Source: Neostapfia colusana
Lineage: Eukaryota > Streptophyta > Magnoliopsida > Poales > Poaceae
DNA length: 64,000 nucleotides
Direction of reading: 5' to 3'
Assembly: GCA_030760725.1 (NCBI GenBank)
Contig: JASWHV010000008.1
Coordinates: 35,188,720-35,252,719 of the forward strand
Of this stretch, positions 22,245 through 33,335 are shown piece by piece (within the stretch, counting starts at the first letter, position 1; each line of letters opens with the position of its first letter). The notes under the pieces are model-generated. The model was given only the letters and a program-made list of their open reading frames with translations. It was not told the origin of the DNA and searched no databases. The translations under genes were made by a program, and so were the position numbers.

Positions 22245-24531
22245 TGTAAAGATCCCAAAAGTATGAATACAAAGAAACATGATTTTGCACAAATGTGGTT
22301 GTCATGTGTATGAAAAAGGGGCTGGTTTGAACTTTTTACATATGATAACACATGAAAAATTGTTTAAAAACCAACTTAGGGTTATTTGCATGTTTGGACC
22401 CTAGGTGGGTTAAGACCCCAGAGTTGAAGTACTCAAGTGCAATGGAAGGGTTTAAAAATCAGAAGTTAAACCAAATGTTCAACTTAAATTTCAAATGAGG
22501 GGAGGACACAATGGTAATTCAAAACTGTTGTGTGCAAACTCTGGTTTGCAGCAGCTAACACAAGAATCAAGTTGCATTTGAATTGATCACTTGCCAAGTT
22601 TTGAAGATCTTTTGAGGATAAGGCGTACTGACTAGTGGGGCCCACATGTTATAGGGATGAGTAGACTTAACCCTTAAGTCTTTTCTCTCTGTTCCTCACT
22701 CCACCGAAGCTTTACCCCGGGGCGACACCGAGCGGCTGCTCCACCGCCCAAGGCTCCACCTCCTGCTCCAATTCGTGCCGGCCTGATCTTTACCCCGGAG
22801 CCAACCGACGCACGTTGCTTTCCTCACTTGATTGCGCCCTCGCTGTCTTTCTCACGCACGAACAGAAACCGGCGCTCACCGCCGCACTCTCCTCTTCCCT
22901 ATCGCCGGCCCCAACCGAGCCTCGGTTGCTCGCGCCGGCAACACAGAAAACCAGCGCCCGTGCATGCTCTACCACGCCAGCCCCACAACGCCGAATCTCC
23001 TAGCCTGTGGCGCGCGCAATACAGAAACTGGCGCCAAGGAAACAGAGCTCACCGGCGGAAGCCAAGACGGGTCACCATGGACAGCGAGCTACGGTTCCTT
23101 TCACAATCCCTCCTCAACACGAAAAAGGTGCGCCATGATCCCTAGTTCGTGTAGCTACAAAACGTGTAGCGTTTGATCGAACGAGCATAGAGAATTTCCA
23201 AAGTTCCTGAAACATGGTGCATGGGGGTAGGGGTCGGTCTACCCCAAAATTCTAGCGGCACAGTCCACCCAAGCTCGGGCGAGCTTGCACACAGCCTCTA
23301 CACCTCTTAGCGGTCATCCTCGAAGAAGAACCAAGCGAAAACATCTAGGATCGACCGAGTTATAGCCGTTTTTCGTGCCGCCATGAAGAAACCGTCTCGG
23401 GTCACCGTGGAGCTCTATGCTGCCGACCTTTTCATGAGGTTTGGCGCCCATTTCCGATATTCTCAAGCTGCCACGGTACTCTCAGAGCAATTCCCGACCG
23501 TTTTAATGCGGTGTAGGCGATTTCCGAGCTCACTGGAACCCTAGCAGCCACTGCCGCTGCCGCGCACCCCTTTCCGGCGGTCTACGGCCGCCGGCGACAC
23601 CTTAGACGAGTTCAGCGCCACGAATTACGGGGGGGGGGGGGGGGCGGCGAGTCTGAGGTCGGTAGATGGCCGAGAAGGCCATTCTGGTGACGCTCGCTGG
23701 AGGGCGCCGCCGCGGCCCCTGTTTGGCGCGAGGAAGAAGAAGGTATGCCGGGTGGGACCCACTGGCAGGCATTTGAACATTTTGGGATTTTCAGTTTTCA
23801 GTTTAAACATTGGAGGGCCACAACTCTGGGTAGGAGAATCCAAAAATTGTGAAACAAATTTTGTTGGATTCCTCTAATAGAGTACTGTCCAAATATGAAA
23901 CCCAATTTGTATGAAATTCATTATTTAATTCTGGAAAATTCTTTGAAGCTTTTCATCAAAAGAATTTTAGAGGGAGTTTGGCTAATCCAAAAATCCTCAA
24001 ATTTTGCCAGAGTAGTATTTTGGGTGTTAGTGAACCCCTCTAATAGTTTCAGCTCAATTGGAGTTGATTTGATCAGGGCAATTCAGGATTTAAGTTGCTG
24101 TGTTCAATTGGATACAGAAACTTTTTCAGGGAATTTCCAGAGCTTGGGAATTCATTTCTGGGAGATTATTAGCTCCAAAAATCCTAGAAAAATTCATGCA
24201 ATCTATATGAACTATAATTGAAATTGTAGTTCACTAAGTTTGGCATGAACATGGATGTGATCCCAGAATTAATTCTTCTTTGCTTAATTGCTTAGAAAAT
24301 CGTTCTGAACAAACCACTCAATGAATAGTGCTAATTTTGGGTCCAGAGGACTTTCTTGTGACAAGGAACTCACATGAAAATTCTCGGCTCCATTGGAGCT
24401 CTGGATCACCCCTGTTCTGTTTAACCCCTGTGCATATTCAATACGTGTAGCATCTACGTGAAGAACTTGAAGTCATTGGAATAGAGATCAAAGGAGGGAG
24501 GCAAGAGATCAAGCCAAGTGGTCTTCACTAA

Positions 24532-24597
<66 letters not shown>

Positions 24598-26153
24598 TTC
24601 CCTGCAAAACAAAGGCAATCCCCGGTTTGCATCAAAATTTACAAGCCTTTATTTGTATTCACTTTACTTGGTCTAGTAATTTGTTTATTGCATTAAGTCT
24701 AGATGGTATGAAGCTCCAAATGCATGACCCAGAAAACCATGGAGTTTAAATGTAGCATAGGTTATCAATTGATTATAACTAATGATCTCAAGTTAACAAA
24801 GTGGATTAAAAGAAGAAAAACTCGAGTGGACAGTTTTGTACTCGTGAAACGGGGTTAAGGGGGATCAATCGGAAGAGTTGGGAATTGATCCTCATAGTTG
24901 GGAAAGGAGACCGGGCAGTGGATGGAAGGTTCAAGGATGTGGTCCTGTGAATCTAGTCTATGTCTGAGTCGATTAAGGCCCGTTCTCGTGTGCGGCCCTG
25001 TGAGACAAGTTTGAGATGTGGACCGGATGCATACTGGCAATATGGGACCTAGGAAACCGATGTAACATGTTAACCTGGGTGTCGAGGCATACCTCACCGT
25101 TTGATGCTGATGCTGAAAGGATAGAGAAGTCGGCTCTACGAGGGTTTGCCGTAGAGAGACTTAATCTCAGTCGGTGGGACTGTTTCGACATTTGGGTGTC
25201 GTGTGAAAGGATGCCACGTACGACGTCAGTGATGGTTGCTGTGTGCAACGTCGAGTACGGGCGTACGTGTCGTGTCAGCCGGGTGTTTTTTATTGCAATC
25301 ACCGTCGCTCGCAGTAGTGAGCATACTTGTACACTGAGTCGTGACGTAGTAATAAACTGGGATACGTTTAATATGCTTCGTGAGTAATCCTCATAATGGA
25401 GATGAGGAACGACCAACACTTCACTAAATTTAATTTCCACCTTGGTCTAGTAGCGTCGAGGCAAAGCGTTTCTTGTTTGATTGTGGAGTCTCGACGTTGA
25501 TGGCGCAAGGTCCGTATGAGTCTAGGATAGCTCACTAAAGTTACTTTCACCTCGGGCAAGTGACATCGAGATGAAGCGTTTCTTGTTTGATTGTGGAGTC
25601 TCGATGTAAGTTGCGCGAGGGCTATAAAGGTTGCTTAAAACTTGAAGAAAGGACTCTCCTTTAGCTCAAGTTCATAGTTTGTGCAAACTTCTATAATCAG
25701 CCCTCTATTTGCATCATGTAGAGTTTCATGACTAGGGTGACGGGTCAGTCTTGCTGAGCTTCGTGCTCATAGATACTGCATAAGTTGTTTTGCAGGTAAT
25801 AACTGTACGCTGATATGTATGGGTGTCCGATGAGACTCGGAGCTCTCCGAGTGGTGAACTCATGGCAACCCTTGCCGCTGCTATTGTGAGAGTGTTGCTA
25901 GCGAGAAGGGTCCGCGGGCTGGACACCTTCTCTGTTGCTTAGCATAGGTATGAGACGTGAGTTGTAATAGTCTTCCGCTGTAGATTATTTTGAGAAGTAT
26001 TTGTAAAATTTACACTTTGTAAGCTTCCGCTTGATTTATGTAATATGATGCTTTATTATGTGTGCTGTTGGGTGCCGCATCGCACGGCACCACCCAATGC
26101 GATTCCCGGGCGAGGTGCCCCGTCCCCATGAACCGGGACGACGGGTGCTCACA
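22245..26153 (+). repeat. E2 3' LTR, 3909 bp
   Basis: Partner of 11878-15911. Differences include a different block of about 110 bases after GGAAGGGTTT (22455-22575 against 12090-12205), a G16 run (23629-23644), loss of about 190 bases around 24428 relative to 14065-14240, and an (AT)30 microsatellite at 24535-24594. The stem-loop pair and TATA region are conserved. Confidence 0.93.
24535..24594. repeat. (AT)30 microsatellite in the E2 3' LTR
   Basis: 60 bases of uninterrupted AT. The 5' LTR has only (AT)5 at 14344-14353, in identical flanks (AACT/CAG before, TAGTTCCCT after). Confidence 0.97.
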
Positions 26154-26158
26154 GAGAT
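26154..26158 (+). repeat. Target-site duplication of E2, right copy
   Basis: GAGAT directly after the CTCACA end of E2. Confidence 0.93.
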
Positions 26159-27347
26159 CATCAACTTATTTACTTTATCCTTGAATGAGATACTATGAAT
26201 TATGTAGAGGTAGGAATCTAGGCAAGTTGGATGCTTTGGTTGGTGCTGCGTGCACGAGACTCGGGTTTGTGTTTAGTGCTTGCCTGGATCCTAAGGACCA
26301 ATTCATGGAGCATGTAACCTGGCTTTACCGTGCCAACCACATGCTGAGATGGGGCAGCTTGGCCAATTAATTAGGTGCATCCCGGACGTAGTATGGGTGT
26401 TTGGATGGTGCGGGGAATAGGTGTCAGCTTGACTACCATATGAACCGCAAGGCTCAAGAGGGGGCCACCGCAGCGGGGTTGGAGCCTCTTGTATGCTCTT
26501 AGGGGTGAAACCTCAGTGGGCCCACACTTGTCGGGAATCCCTTTGTAAAGGCCTCGTAGTGATCTCCTGGCTACACACCTCGAAAGTGTGGACGTGGTTC
26601 GCGGCCACTGGCATAATGGAGGTTCTTTTAGTCCACCCGGCAACGGGAGATGAAATCACTACATGTGGGTACAGTGGTGCAAACTCTGCAGAGTCAAAAC
26701 TGTCATGACAGCCGTGCTCACGGTCAAGAGCGGCTTGGACTTATTCATGATTAGAGGATGAGGAATTGGGAAGTTGAGGATGTTAAGCGGGGAGCTTAAC
26801 ATTGGAAATGAGGTTATGGTTACTTGATATTGATGATGGGTTGAGGGATTGGGACCATTTCACCTATGTAGTAATGTAGGTGCTTAATAAGCTAAGGTGA
26901 TAGGTATTAATTGCGTAGTGCTTTGACCATGAGTTCAACCTCTCCTTGCTCTAGCCATGCATGACATAACTTTCCCACACTTGCTGAGTACCAACGGTAC
27001 TCAAGCTTGCTTTTTTGTTGGTTTAAATTGCTGCTCAAGCCAAGGGAATGACGTGGTGTACAACGACCAAGACTTCGGACCCGAAGAAGGATTCTAGGTT
27101 CACGGAGTCCCCCGGGCAACGCCTGTGATGGAGCCCACAAGACTTATCTTCCGCTGCTGTTTTATTTATATGTTATGAACATATTACCATCCATCGAGAC
27201 GTTATGTTATGTAAGACTTATTTATATTCGAACACTTGGCTTGTAATATAATGATGCTTCATTATTTGTCATCACATGTATGAGAAAATGATCCTGACAT
27301 ACATGTGGGTGTCACTCGGTCGTTCTTCAGAAAAACCGGGTGTGACA
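26159..27347 (+). repeat. E1 5' LTR, right part
   Basis: Continues 9507-11877 after E2; ends CCGGGTGTGACA. Contains the family A stem-loops GTTAAGC/GCTTAAC and GAGTACC/GGTACTC. No gene. Confidence 0.93.
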
Positions 27348-27351
27348 GAAG

Positions 27352-27363
27352 TAGTATCAGAGC
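27352..27363 (+). other. Primer-binding site of E1, one mismatch
   Basis: TAGTATCAGAGC, five bases after the LTR; the consensus is TGGTATCAGAGC. The G-to-A change at the second base would weaken priming by initiator tRNA-Met. Confidence 0.85.
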
Positions 27364-27574
27364 CTGGTTGCCCGTAGGAACATGGACCTAGGTAGAAATG
27401 GACGTATTTAAGGACCCTATGTTCTTACAAACTATTTTACAAAAGGTGTGGGGAAAAAGTGTTATTTAATGTTGTCACTTTATCTTATTTGATTCATCTT
27501 GCCTCAACTTTTATTCAAAATACAGTCTTTATTTAATTCTTATCAAACTTGATTTTAAATGCTTTATATTTTAG

Positions 27575-28345
27575 ATGGTTCGCATGGTCCGCACCGCTCG
27601 CAAGTCCACCGGAGGAAGAGCGCCTGTAGCTGCCCTTGCCTTGAGGGAGGAGAACCGCCCGGTGACGTACCACTCCTACGGGTTGGCAGTAGGAGGCTTA
27701 TTGCGCCGTCTTCGGCGTATGCTCCACGCCACCGGCAATGTTGGCAAGCTGATCATGCACTACAGCTCCACCAGGACCATCCGTGAGAAGCGTGAAGAAT
27801 GGAGCTCAGAGATGAGGATTATCCATGACAACCAGCTGCTCAAGATCCACCGCTCTCCAGCTTGTCGGGCGACTCAGGCCGATGCTGAGAAGGATGTCAC
27901 CTGGGAGGCCATAACCTGCCGGAGTTACATCAACCGTCGCCACCTGGACAGGACTGAGTACATGTATTTCCTCCAGCGTGAGAGTGGCACCGCGGAGTAC
28001 AAGTACCCGCCGGTGCAGCAGGGGACATCCCATGAGCACATGGACCTGTGCTTGGAGGATGCAGCTATGCTCAACACTCGACTACAGGAGTGCCAGCAGG
28101 AGCTTCAGGATGTCCGTGACACCCTGAAGGAGACTGAGGCGTTGCTTTGCGCCGGCTTGAGGGCGAGGGAGAGAGGAGATGGGAATGAACTGTGTGTCAC
28201 CGAGAATGACACCTGGACTCCCGACTCCCCAGACCGCCGGGCGAGCAAGCGTCGCCGCACTTCTCCACCAGCAGCTTCCCCACCTAAAGCGGAATCAGAG
28301 GGCAGCCACAATGATGAGGAAGACCCCGACGAGCCAGCTCAGTGA
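27575..28345 (+). CDS. ORF0: H3-tail-like, coiled-coil protein encoded upstream of gag in E1
   Basis: Intact 256-residue frame between primer site and gag, in no standard gag-pol position. The first ATG gives MVRMVRTARKSTGGRAP; a second ATG (residue 4) would give MVRTARKSTGGRAP. Residues 7-17 (TARKSTGGRAP) match histone H3 residues 6-16 at 10 of 11 positions; the Lys9 equivalent is residue 10 (AAG 27602-27604) and Lys14 is Arg. The rest does not resemble a histone fold. Residues 20-150 are of unknown type and basic at first. Residues 157-192 form a likely coiled coil, 221-228 (RRASKRRR) a basic nuclear-localisation-like block, and 239-254 an acidic tail. An acceptor-like TTTTAG lies directly before the ATG. 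Extra ORFs upstream of gag (orf0) are, as I recall, described for rice RIRE3/RIRE8 elements; homology was not tested. Function unknown; chromatin targeting or decoy is inference. Confidence 0.75.
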   Translation: MVRMVRTARKSTGGRAPVAALALREENRPVTYHSYGLAVGGLLRRLRRMLHATGNVGKLIMHYSSTRTIREKREEWSSEMRIIHDNQLLKIHRSPACRATQADAEKDVTWEAITCRSYINRRHLDRTEYMYFLQRESGTAEYKYPPVQQGTSHEHMDLCLEDAAMLNTRLQECQQELQDVRDTLKETEALLCAGLRARERGDGNELCVTENDTWTPDSPDRRASKRRRTSPPAASPPKAESEGSHNDEEDPDEPAQ

Positions 28346-28681
28346 TACGAGTTGTTAGAGTCATTTCCCTTATTTCCACATGTTATCGAGTAGTCGAGTC
28401 AAGAACCTATCTATTTGATTGTTAGTGTTTGGTGTGTGACGTGAGTTGTAGAAGCCATGGGCACTTGTCCACAACCTCGTCTTTAAGTTTGCTTTGCTTT
28501 GGTGTGTGAACCCCTATGAATCAATAGTGCATTTATTTTCGCGTGAGACATGACGCCCAAAGATCTATGTGAAATCTTCAGAAATTGTCTAAATATTAAG
28601 GCCTCAAAAGTTTAAGTTTAAACAAGCATATTGGGAAGTTAATGCGTAATGATTAAAGTTAACATTTGGTTGATCAAGATA
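28346..28681 (+). other. Spacer between ORF0 and gag, no gene seen
   Basis: 336 bases with stops in all frames; no recognisable motif. It ends directly before the gag ATG. Confidence 0.6.
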
Positions 28682-29860
28682 GATGGCTGGAAGAGGAAGA
28701 GGTCGTGGTGCCAACCCCAACAACAACAACAATGAGGCTGCCGATCCTCAACTTCCTGGAGGGCAAGACAGGGGTGGTCGCCGAGAAAGAGCTGATCCCA
28801 TCTACCAAATGATCGATAATCAAAATCAGCTCATTCAGAATTTGACTTAAGTGGTGGCCAACTTACACCAAGCTCCACCCCCACAGGCTGCACCACGTCA
28901 ACCAAGGTTGAGTAAGTTTCTGGGAACTCAACCACCAAAGTTTGCAAGTGCTGCTGAACCTCTGGAAGCAGATGATTGACTGAAGACCATTGAGAACAAG
29001 ATGAGGATCATACAATGCCAAGGATATTAGAGGGTGCTGTTTTACCTCTCATCAATTGCATGGACCCGCTGCTGATTGGTGGACCGCGTACGTGGCATCT
29101 CATCACGATCCTGAGAACATAACTTGGGAAGAGTTCAAGCGCAGTTTCCGTAACCACTACATAAGGGGAGAACTCAAGAACAAGAGGAAGGAGTTTTTGG
29201 GACTGCAGCAGGGCAACATGTCTGTGAGAGAGTACCTCACCAAATTCACCCAACTGCCCCGTTATGCACCGCGGGACATCGAAACTGATGAGCAGAAACA
29301 GGACTGTTTTGTGGAGGGACTTACCATAGAAATGCAATGTGCAATGTCCTCCAACGAATATGAAAGTTTCCAAAAGATGGTGGACAGGGCGTTTGTCGTG
29401 GAGAGGAAGCTGAAGGCCTTGGAGAATGAAAACAAGAGGAAGATGGGATGGTCACACCAAGCATCAAGCAGCAACACACGTCCACGTCTGATGCAGCAAC
29501 CTGCAGGGCAGACGAGCCGTGCTGTAGTACCCTACTCGACACCGAGAGGGTACAACCCGAACTTCAGGCCTCCATCAGCACCAGTACAGCAGCAGCGTCA
29601 GTTTGTGCAGCAGCCACGCCCCACCTATCAACCTCGACCAGCAGGACAAGGGCCAAAGAACCAACCCCAAGATAACAAAGGCCAGACCCCTAAAGTCGGG
29701 GTGCAATGCTTCAACTGTGGTTAAGTGGGACACTACGCTCATAAGTGCCCAAAGAAGAAGCCTATGCAGCCACAGCAGCAGAATGTGATGCGAGGACGGG
29801 TGAACCACATGACCATGGAGGAAGCGCAAGAGGCACCGGACGTGGTGATTGGTAAGTTCT
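28682..29860 (+). pseudogene. gag of E1 (broken)
   Basis: Starts at ATG 28682 (MAGRGRGRGANPNNNN). Conserved gag core: LGTQPPKFASAAEPLEADD, TIENKMRIIQC, then HGPAADWWTAYVASHH, LGLQQGNMSVREYL (to about 29240), a Gln/Pro-rich basic region and a CCHC knuckle at about 29707-29752 (CFNCG, stop, VGHYAHKC). Lesions: TAA 28846-28848, TGA about 28978, TAG about 29026, a frame change near 29045, and TAA at 29722-29724 inside the knuckle. It starts 336 bases after ORF0, so the two are separate frames. Confidence 0.85.
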
Positions 29861-31870
29861 CTGCAAATTTACACATTGTGACCATTTTGTTCGATTCTAG
29901 TGCTACCCACTCATTCATTGCTCAAGGATTTGTTAAGAAGCATGATCTAGCAACAACACAAATGAATCATATGTTAGCAGTGAACTCTCCAGGGGAGAAA
30001 TAAGAACAAAACAAGTGTGTCCCAAGGTGAATCTAGACCTTAATGGGGTAGTATTTACTGCAAACCTCATAGTGATAAACTCACAAGGGATAGATATTAT
30101 TTTGGGTATGGATTGGTTGACCAAACGTAAAGGTATCATCCATTGTTCGACTAGAACGGTGGAACTAACTCACCCTAGTGGCACAAAAGTGAAGTTCATA
30201 GCCGTACAAGAACCTAAGAGGGACATTAAACTCAATCAAGTGGAAGTTGAAGAGATAAGGGTTATCAAGGAATATCCCGACGTTTTTCCAGAGGAGTTGC
30301 CAGGTATGCCCCCAGATCGTGAAGTGGAATTCGCGATTGAACTAGTGCCTGGAACAGCCCCAATATACAATAGGCCTTATCGGATGGACTCCAAACAGCT
30401 GGAAGAGCTCAAAGAACATATAAGAGAATTGACAGAGAAGGGGTATATTCGTCCTAGTTTCTCGCCATGGGGAGCTCCAGTGATATTTGTGCCCAAGAAG
30501 GACAGAACCCAAAGGTTATGCGTAGACTACCGTGCGTTGAATGAAGTAACCATCAAGAACAAGTAGCCATTACCCCGCATTGAAGACTTATTTGATTAGT
30601 TGAGGGGAGCTTGTGTATTCTCAAAAATTGATCTCAGGTCGGGATATCACCAATTGAAAATAAGGCCAACTGACATTCCAAAGACAACTTTCGTATCTCG
30701 GTACGGACTGTATGAATACACCGTCATGCCGTTCGGGCTAACTAATGCCCTGACGTATTTCATGTATCTCATGAACAAAGTATTCGTGGAATATCTAGAC
30801 AAATTTGTAGTGGTTTTCATTGATGACATTCTCATCTTCTCCAAAGATGAAGAAGAACACGAGGGGCATCTAAGACTGGTGTTGCAAAAGTTGAGAGAAC
30901 ACCAACTATATGCCAAGCTGAGCAAGTGCGAGTTTTGGCTGAGAAGAGTCCCCTTCTTAGGACACATAATCTCGGAGGGAGGAATCTCCGTAGATCTCGC
31001 CAAGATCGAGGATGTGTAGAAGTGGAAGACCCCTGAAAATGTCAGGGAAATTCGAAGCTTCTTAGGATTGGCTGGGTATTACCGACGGTTCATTGAGGGC
31101 TTCTCCAAGATCTCGAGACCCCTCACAAAATTGTTAGAGAAGGGAATCACATTCACGTGGACACCGGAGTGTGAGACAAGTTTCCAAGAGCTGAAGAAAA
31201 GATTGACAACAGCCCCAGTGCTAGTTATGCCAGACATGCAGAAGAATTTTTCGGTGTATTGTGATGCTTCTGGACACGGGTTGGGGTGTGTTCTGATGCA
31301 AGAGGGGCATGTCGTTTCCAATGCATCCCGGCAGCTCCGAAAACACAAGAAGAACTATCCTACGCATGACCTCGAGCTAGCCGCAGTGGTCCACGCACTG
31401 AAGCTTTGGAGGCATTACTTGATGGGAAAGAGGACAGAGATATATACAGACCATAAGAGCTTAAAGTACATTTTCACACAGCCCGATCTCAACCTCAGAC
31501 AAAGGAGATGGTTAGAGCTAATCAACGACTTTAATGTGGGCATCAACAATCATCCTGGGAAAGCAAACGTCATGGCAGATGCTTTAAGCCGGAAGGTGCA
31601 TGTCAACATGTTGAGCTTAAATGACACGCCTACGGAATTGAAGGAAGAGATTGCAAAACTCAATCTATGCCTGGTGAATAGTGGTGAGGCCATCGCCATG
31701 GAGGTGGACTCCACATTGGAGCAAGACATACGCAATGGTCAGAAGAATGATGAGAAGATACAAGAAAGCAGAGAACTCATCAAAGAGAATAAAGCTCCTG
31801 GGTTCAGAGAGGATGAACAAGGTACGATGTGGCATGGGAAAAGAATCTGTGTGCTTGAGGTGAAGGAGGA
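29861..31870 (+). pseudogene. Protease, reverse transcriptase and RNase H of E1 (broken)
   Basis: Protease shows LFDSSATHSFIA (Asp codon 29893-29895), where the active-site DSG has become DSS. One G missing at 29992-29995 shifts the frame. RT runs from EYPDVFPEELPGMPPD (about 30270) through LCVDYRALNEVTIKNK, MDLRSG-like IDLRSGYHQLKI and FIDD (about 30819) to WRHYLMG and TDHKSLKYI of RNase H (about 31410-31465). Stops: TAG 30564-30566, TAG 30597-30599 and TAG 31017-31019. One extra G near 31866-31871 shifts the frame before integrase. E4 has a TAG at the codon matching 30597. Confidence 0.88.
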
Positions 31871-31884
31871 TACGTGAACTGATT

Positions 31885-32349
31885 TTGAAGGAGGCTCATG
31901 ATTCCTACTATTCCATTCATCCTGGGAGTACGAAGATGTATCATGATCTCAAGAGCAGATATTGGTGGTATGGCATGAAGCGAGATGTCGCGGAACATGT
32001 TGCCCTATCTGAATCTGAATATGTAGCTGCGGCTAGCGCTTGCTCACAAATTCTTTGGATTGTTCAAACACTTAAGGACTATGAGGTTGATTTAGATAGT
32101 GTTCCACTGTTTTGTGATAACACTAGTGCAATTTGTATTGCTAAAAACCCCGTGAAACACTCTAGAACTAAGCACATTGACATATGGTATCACTTTCTTC
32201 GTGATAATGTTGAAAAAGGAAACATTGTGCTTCACCATGTCCATACCGAACAACAATTGGCTGATATTTTTACAAAACCTTTGGATTTCACTCGTTTTTG
32301 TTTCATTCATAGTGAAATAGGGGTTATGCATCCTCATGGCTTAAATTGA
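31885..32349 (+). pseudogene. Gypsy integrase finger fused in frame to copia RNase H
   Basis: 154-residue frame with two origins. Residues 1-41 (KEAHDSYYSIHPG ... YWWYGMKRDVAEHVAL) are the first part of the E1 integrase H2C2 finger. From base 32009 the same frame reads SESEYVAAASACSQILW, FCDNTSAICIAKNP, SRTKHIDIWYHFLRD and QLADIFTKPL, the C-terminal RNase H domain of copia (Ty1) elements, to a natural stop at 32347-32349. The gypsy part matches E0 up to GTTGCCCTAT and then diverges completely. No evidence of expression; the frame lacks the gypsy CDTC cysteines. Confidence 0.9.
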
Positions 32350-33335
32350 GGGGGAGTTTTTGAAACTTTGAAAGTCTATGTGTGTATCTGAAACTAAAAT
32401 AATATGAGCATAGTATTTCATACATATATGACTTTGTGATTCCTTTTACAGGCTGAAAGTTCTTACTACATTACTCATGTTATATATTTTGTAGTTTTTG
32501 CCATGACTAGTAATTGGAATAATTACTTACACTAAATCTGGTCATGATCGAACTTTCTTGCTGTTTTGAACTTGTTGTGTGCTCAAAATTGCTTTTAATC
32601 ATAAAAAATTTAATCAAGTGATCAGCTCACATGTTGAGTTTTCAAATAAAAAATTGAGAAAAGATCAAGAGAATATGCATGCATCGCACTTCTTCTTTTG
32701 AGATTGCTTATCATTGCACTAAGATATGAACTTGAAAGGAATTGTGTATGACTAAAACCATGTCCTTAAGCTTTTGATTGTCAAATGACATAGGGTTGGC
32801 TTGGTTGGTTAGAATAAGGCTGCTGCGGCATATAATCTCTTGCAAATATCATATGATCAACTTTGTGCCTTAAATGATTATGAATAATAAAAATGCAGCA
32901 ACAAGTGTCATGTTTTCAGGTTTTGAAATAGTTGAGTAAGGGAGATCATGACTTGCTTAAACTAAAAAATACATTTGATCTCTAGCATGGCTTACACTAT
33001 TTTATGTATCTCATTGATGTGATAGTGTAAGTAACCTGATAGTATGACTTGGATGAGCTTTGTTTTGTATGTATATGTTATAATATGCTCATAACATTTA
33101 AACATTTCTCTTTTGAACCTTGCTGAATACATTGTCAAAGGGGGAGAAATATGTATAAGGAGACATTTTTTTACACTTTGCATATGTTATACACTTTCTT
33201 CCTTCTCTGATTTTAAAAAAATGGGGAGAAATTAATAAAGGGGGAGAAATGAGTTTTCAAAGCTTTTCAAAACTTTTCATAAGCCAATGTTCGGATTTTA
33301 ATTGGTGTTGCCAATGCATTCATCAAGGGGGAGAT
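32350..33335 (+). other. C2 spacer between pol and LTR, multiple polypurine stretches
   Basis: No gene. GAGGGGGAG (32348-32356), AAAGGGGGAGAAA (about 33137-33149), ATGGGGAGAAAT (about 33221) and AAAGGGGGAGAAAT (about 33237-33250) precede the terminal CAAGGGGGAGAT (33324-33335) at the LTR. Repeated polypurine tracts upstream of the 3' LTR are a known Sirevirus trait, which supports the assignment. Confidence 0.7.

Larger units (their letters stand above)
11878..26153 (+). mobile_element. E2: complete chromovirus, family B, nested in the E1 5' LTR
   Basis: A 14,276-bp element with both LTRs (4034 and 3909 bp), primer site, leader, gag-pol, polypurine tract and TSD GAGAT. Gene order gag-PR-RT-RNase H-integrase-chromodomain. 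Four coding lesions are visible: +1 in a T-run at 18318-18323, TGA at 18544-18546, a 2-base loss near 19457, and TAG at 20771-20773. The LTRs differ by substitutions and by several larger events, so it is not a very recent insertion, but it is younger than E1. Confidence 0.95.

Noticed and set aside
27575..28345. ORF0 as a true histone H3 or H3 pseudogene
   Set aside because: Only the first 11-17 residues match; the histone fold is absent and the rest is coiled coil with acidic tail.
31885..32349. Chimeric integrase-RNase H as a domesticated gene
   Set aside because: No promoter, no start codon context, both domains incomplete, and the surrounding element is decayed; kept only as a recombination product.
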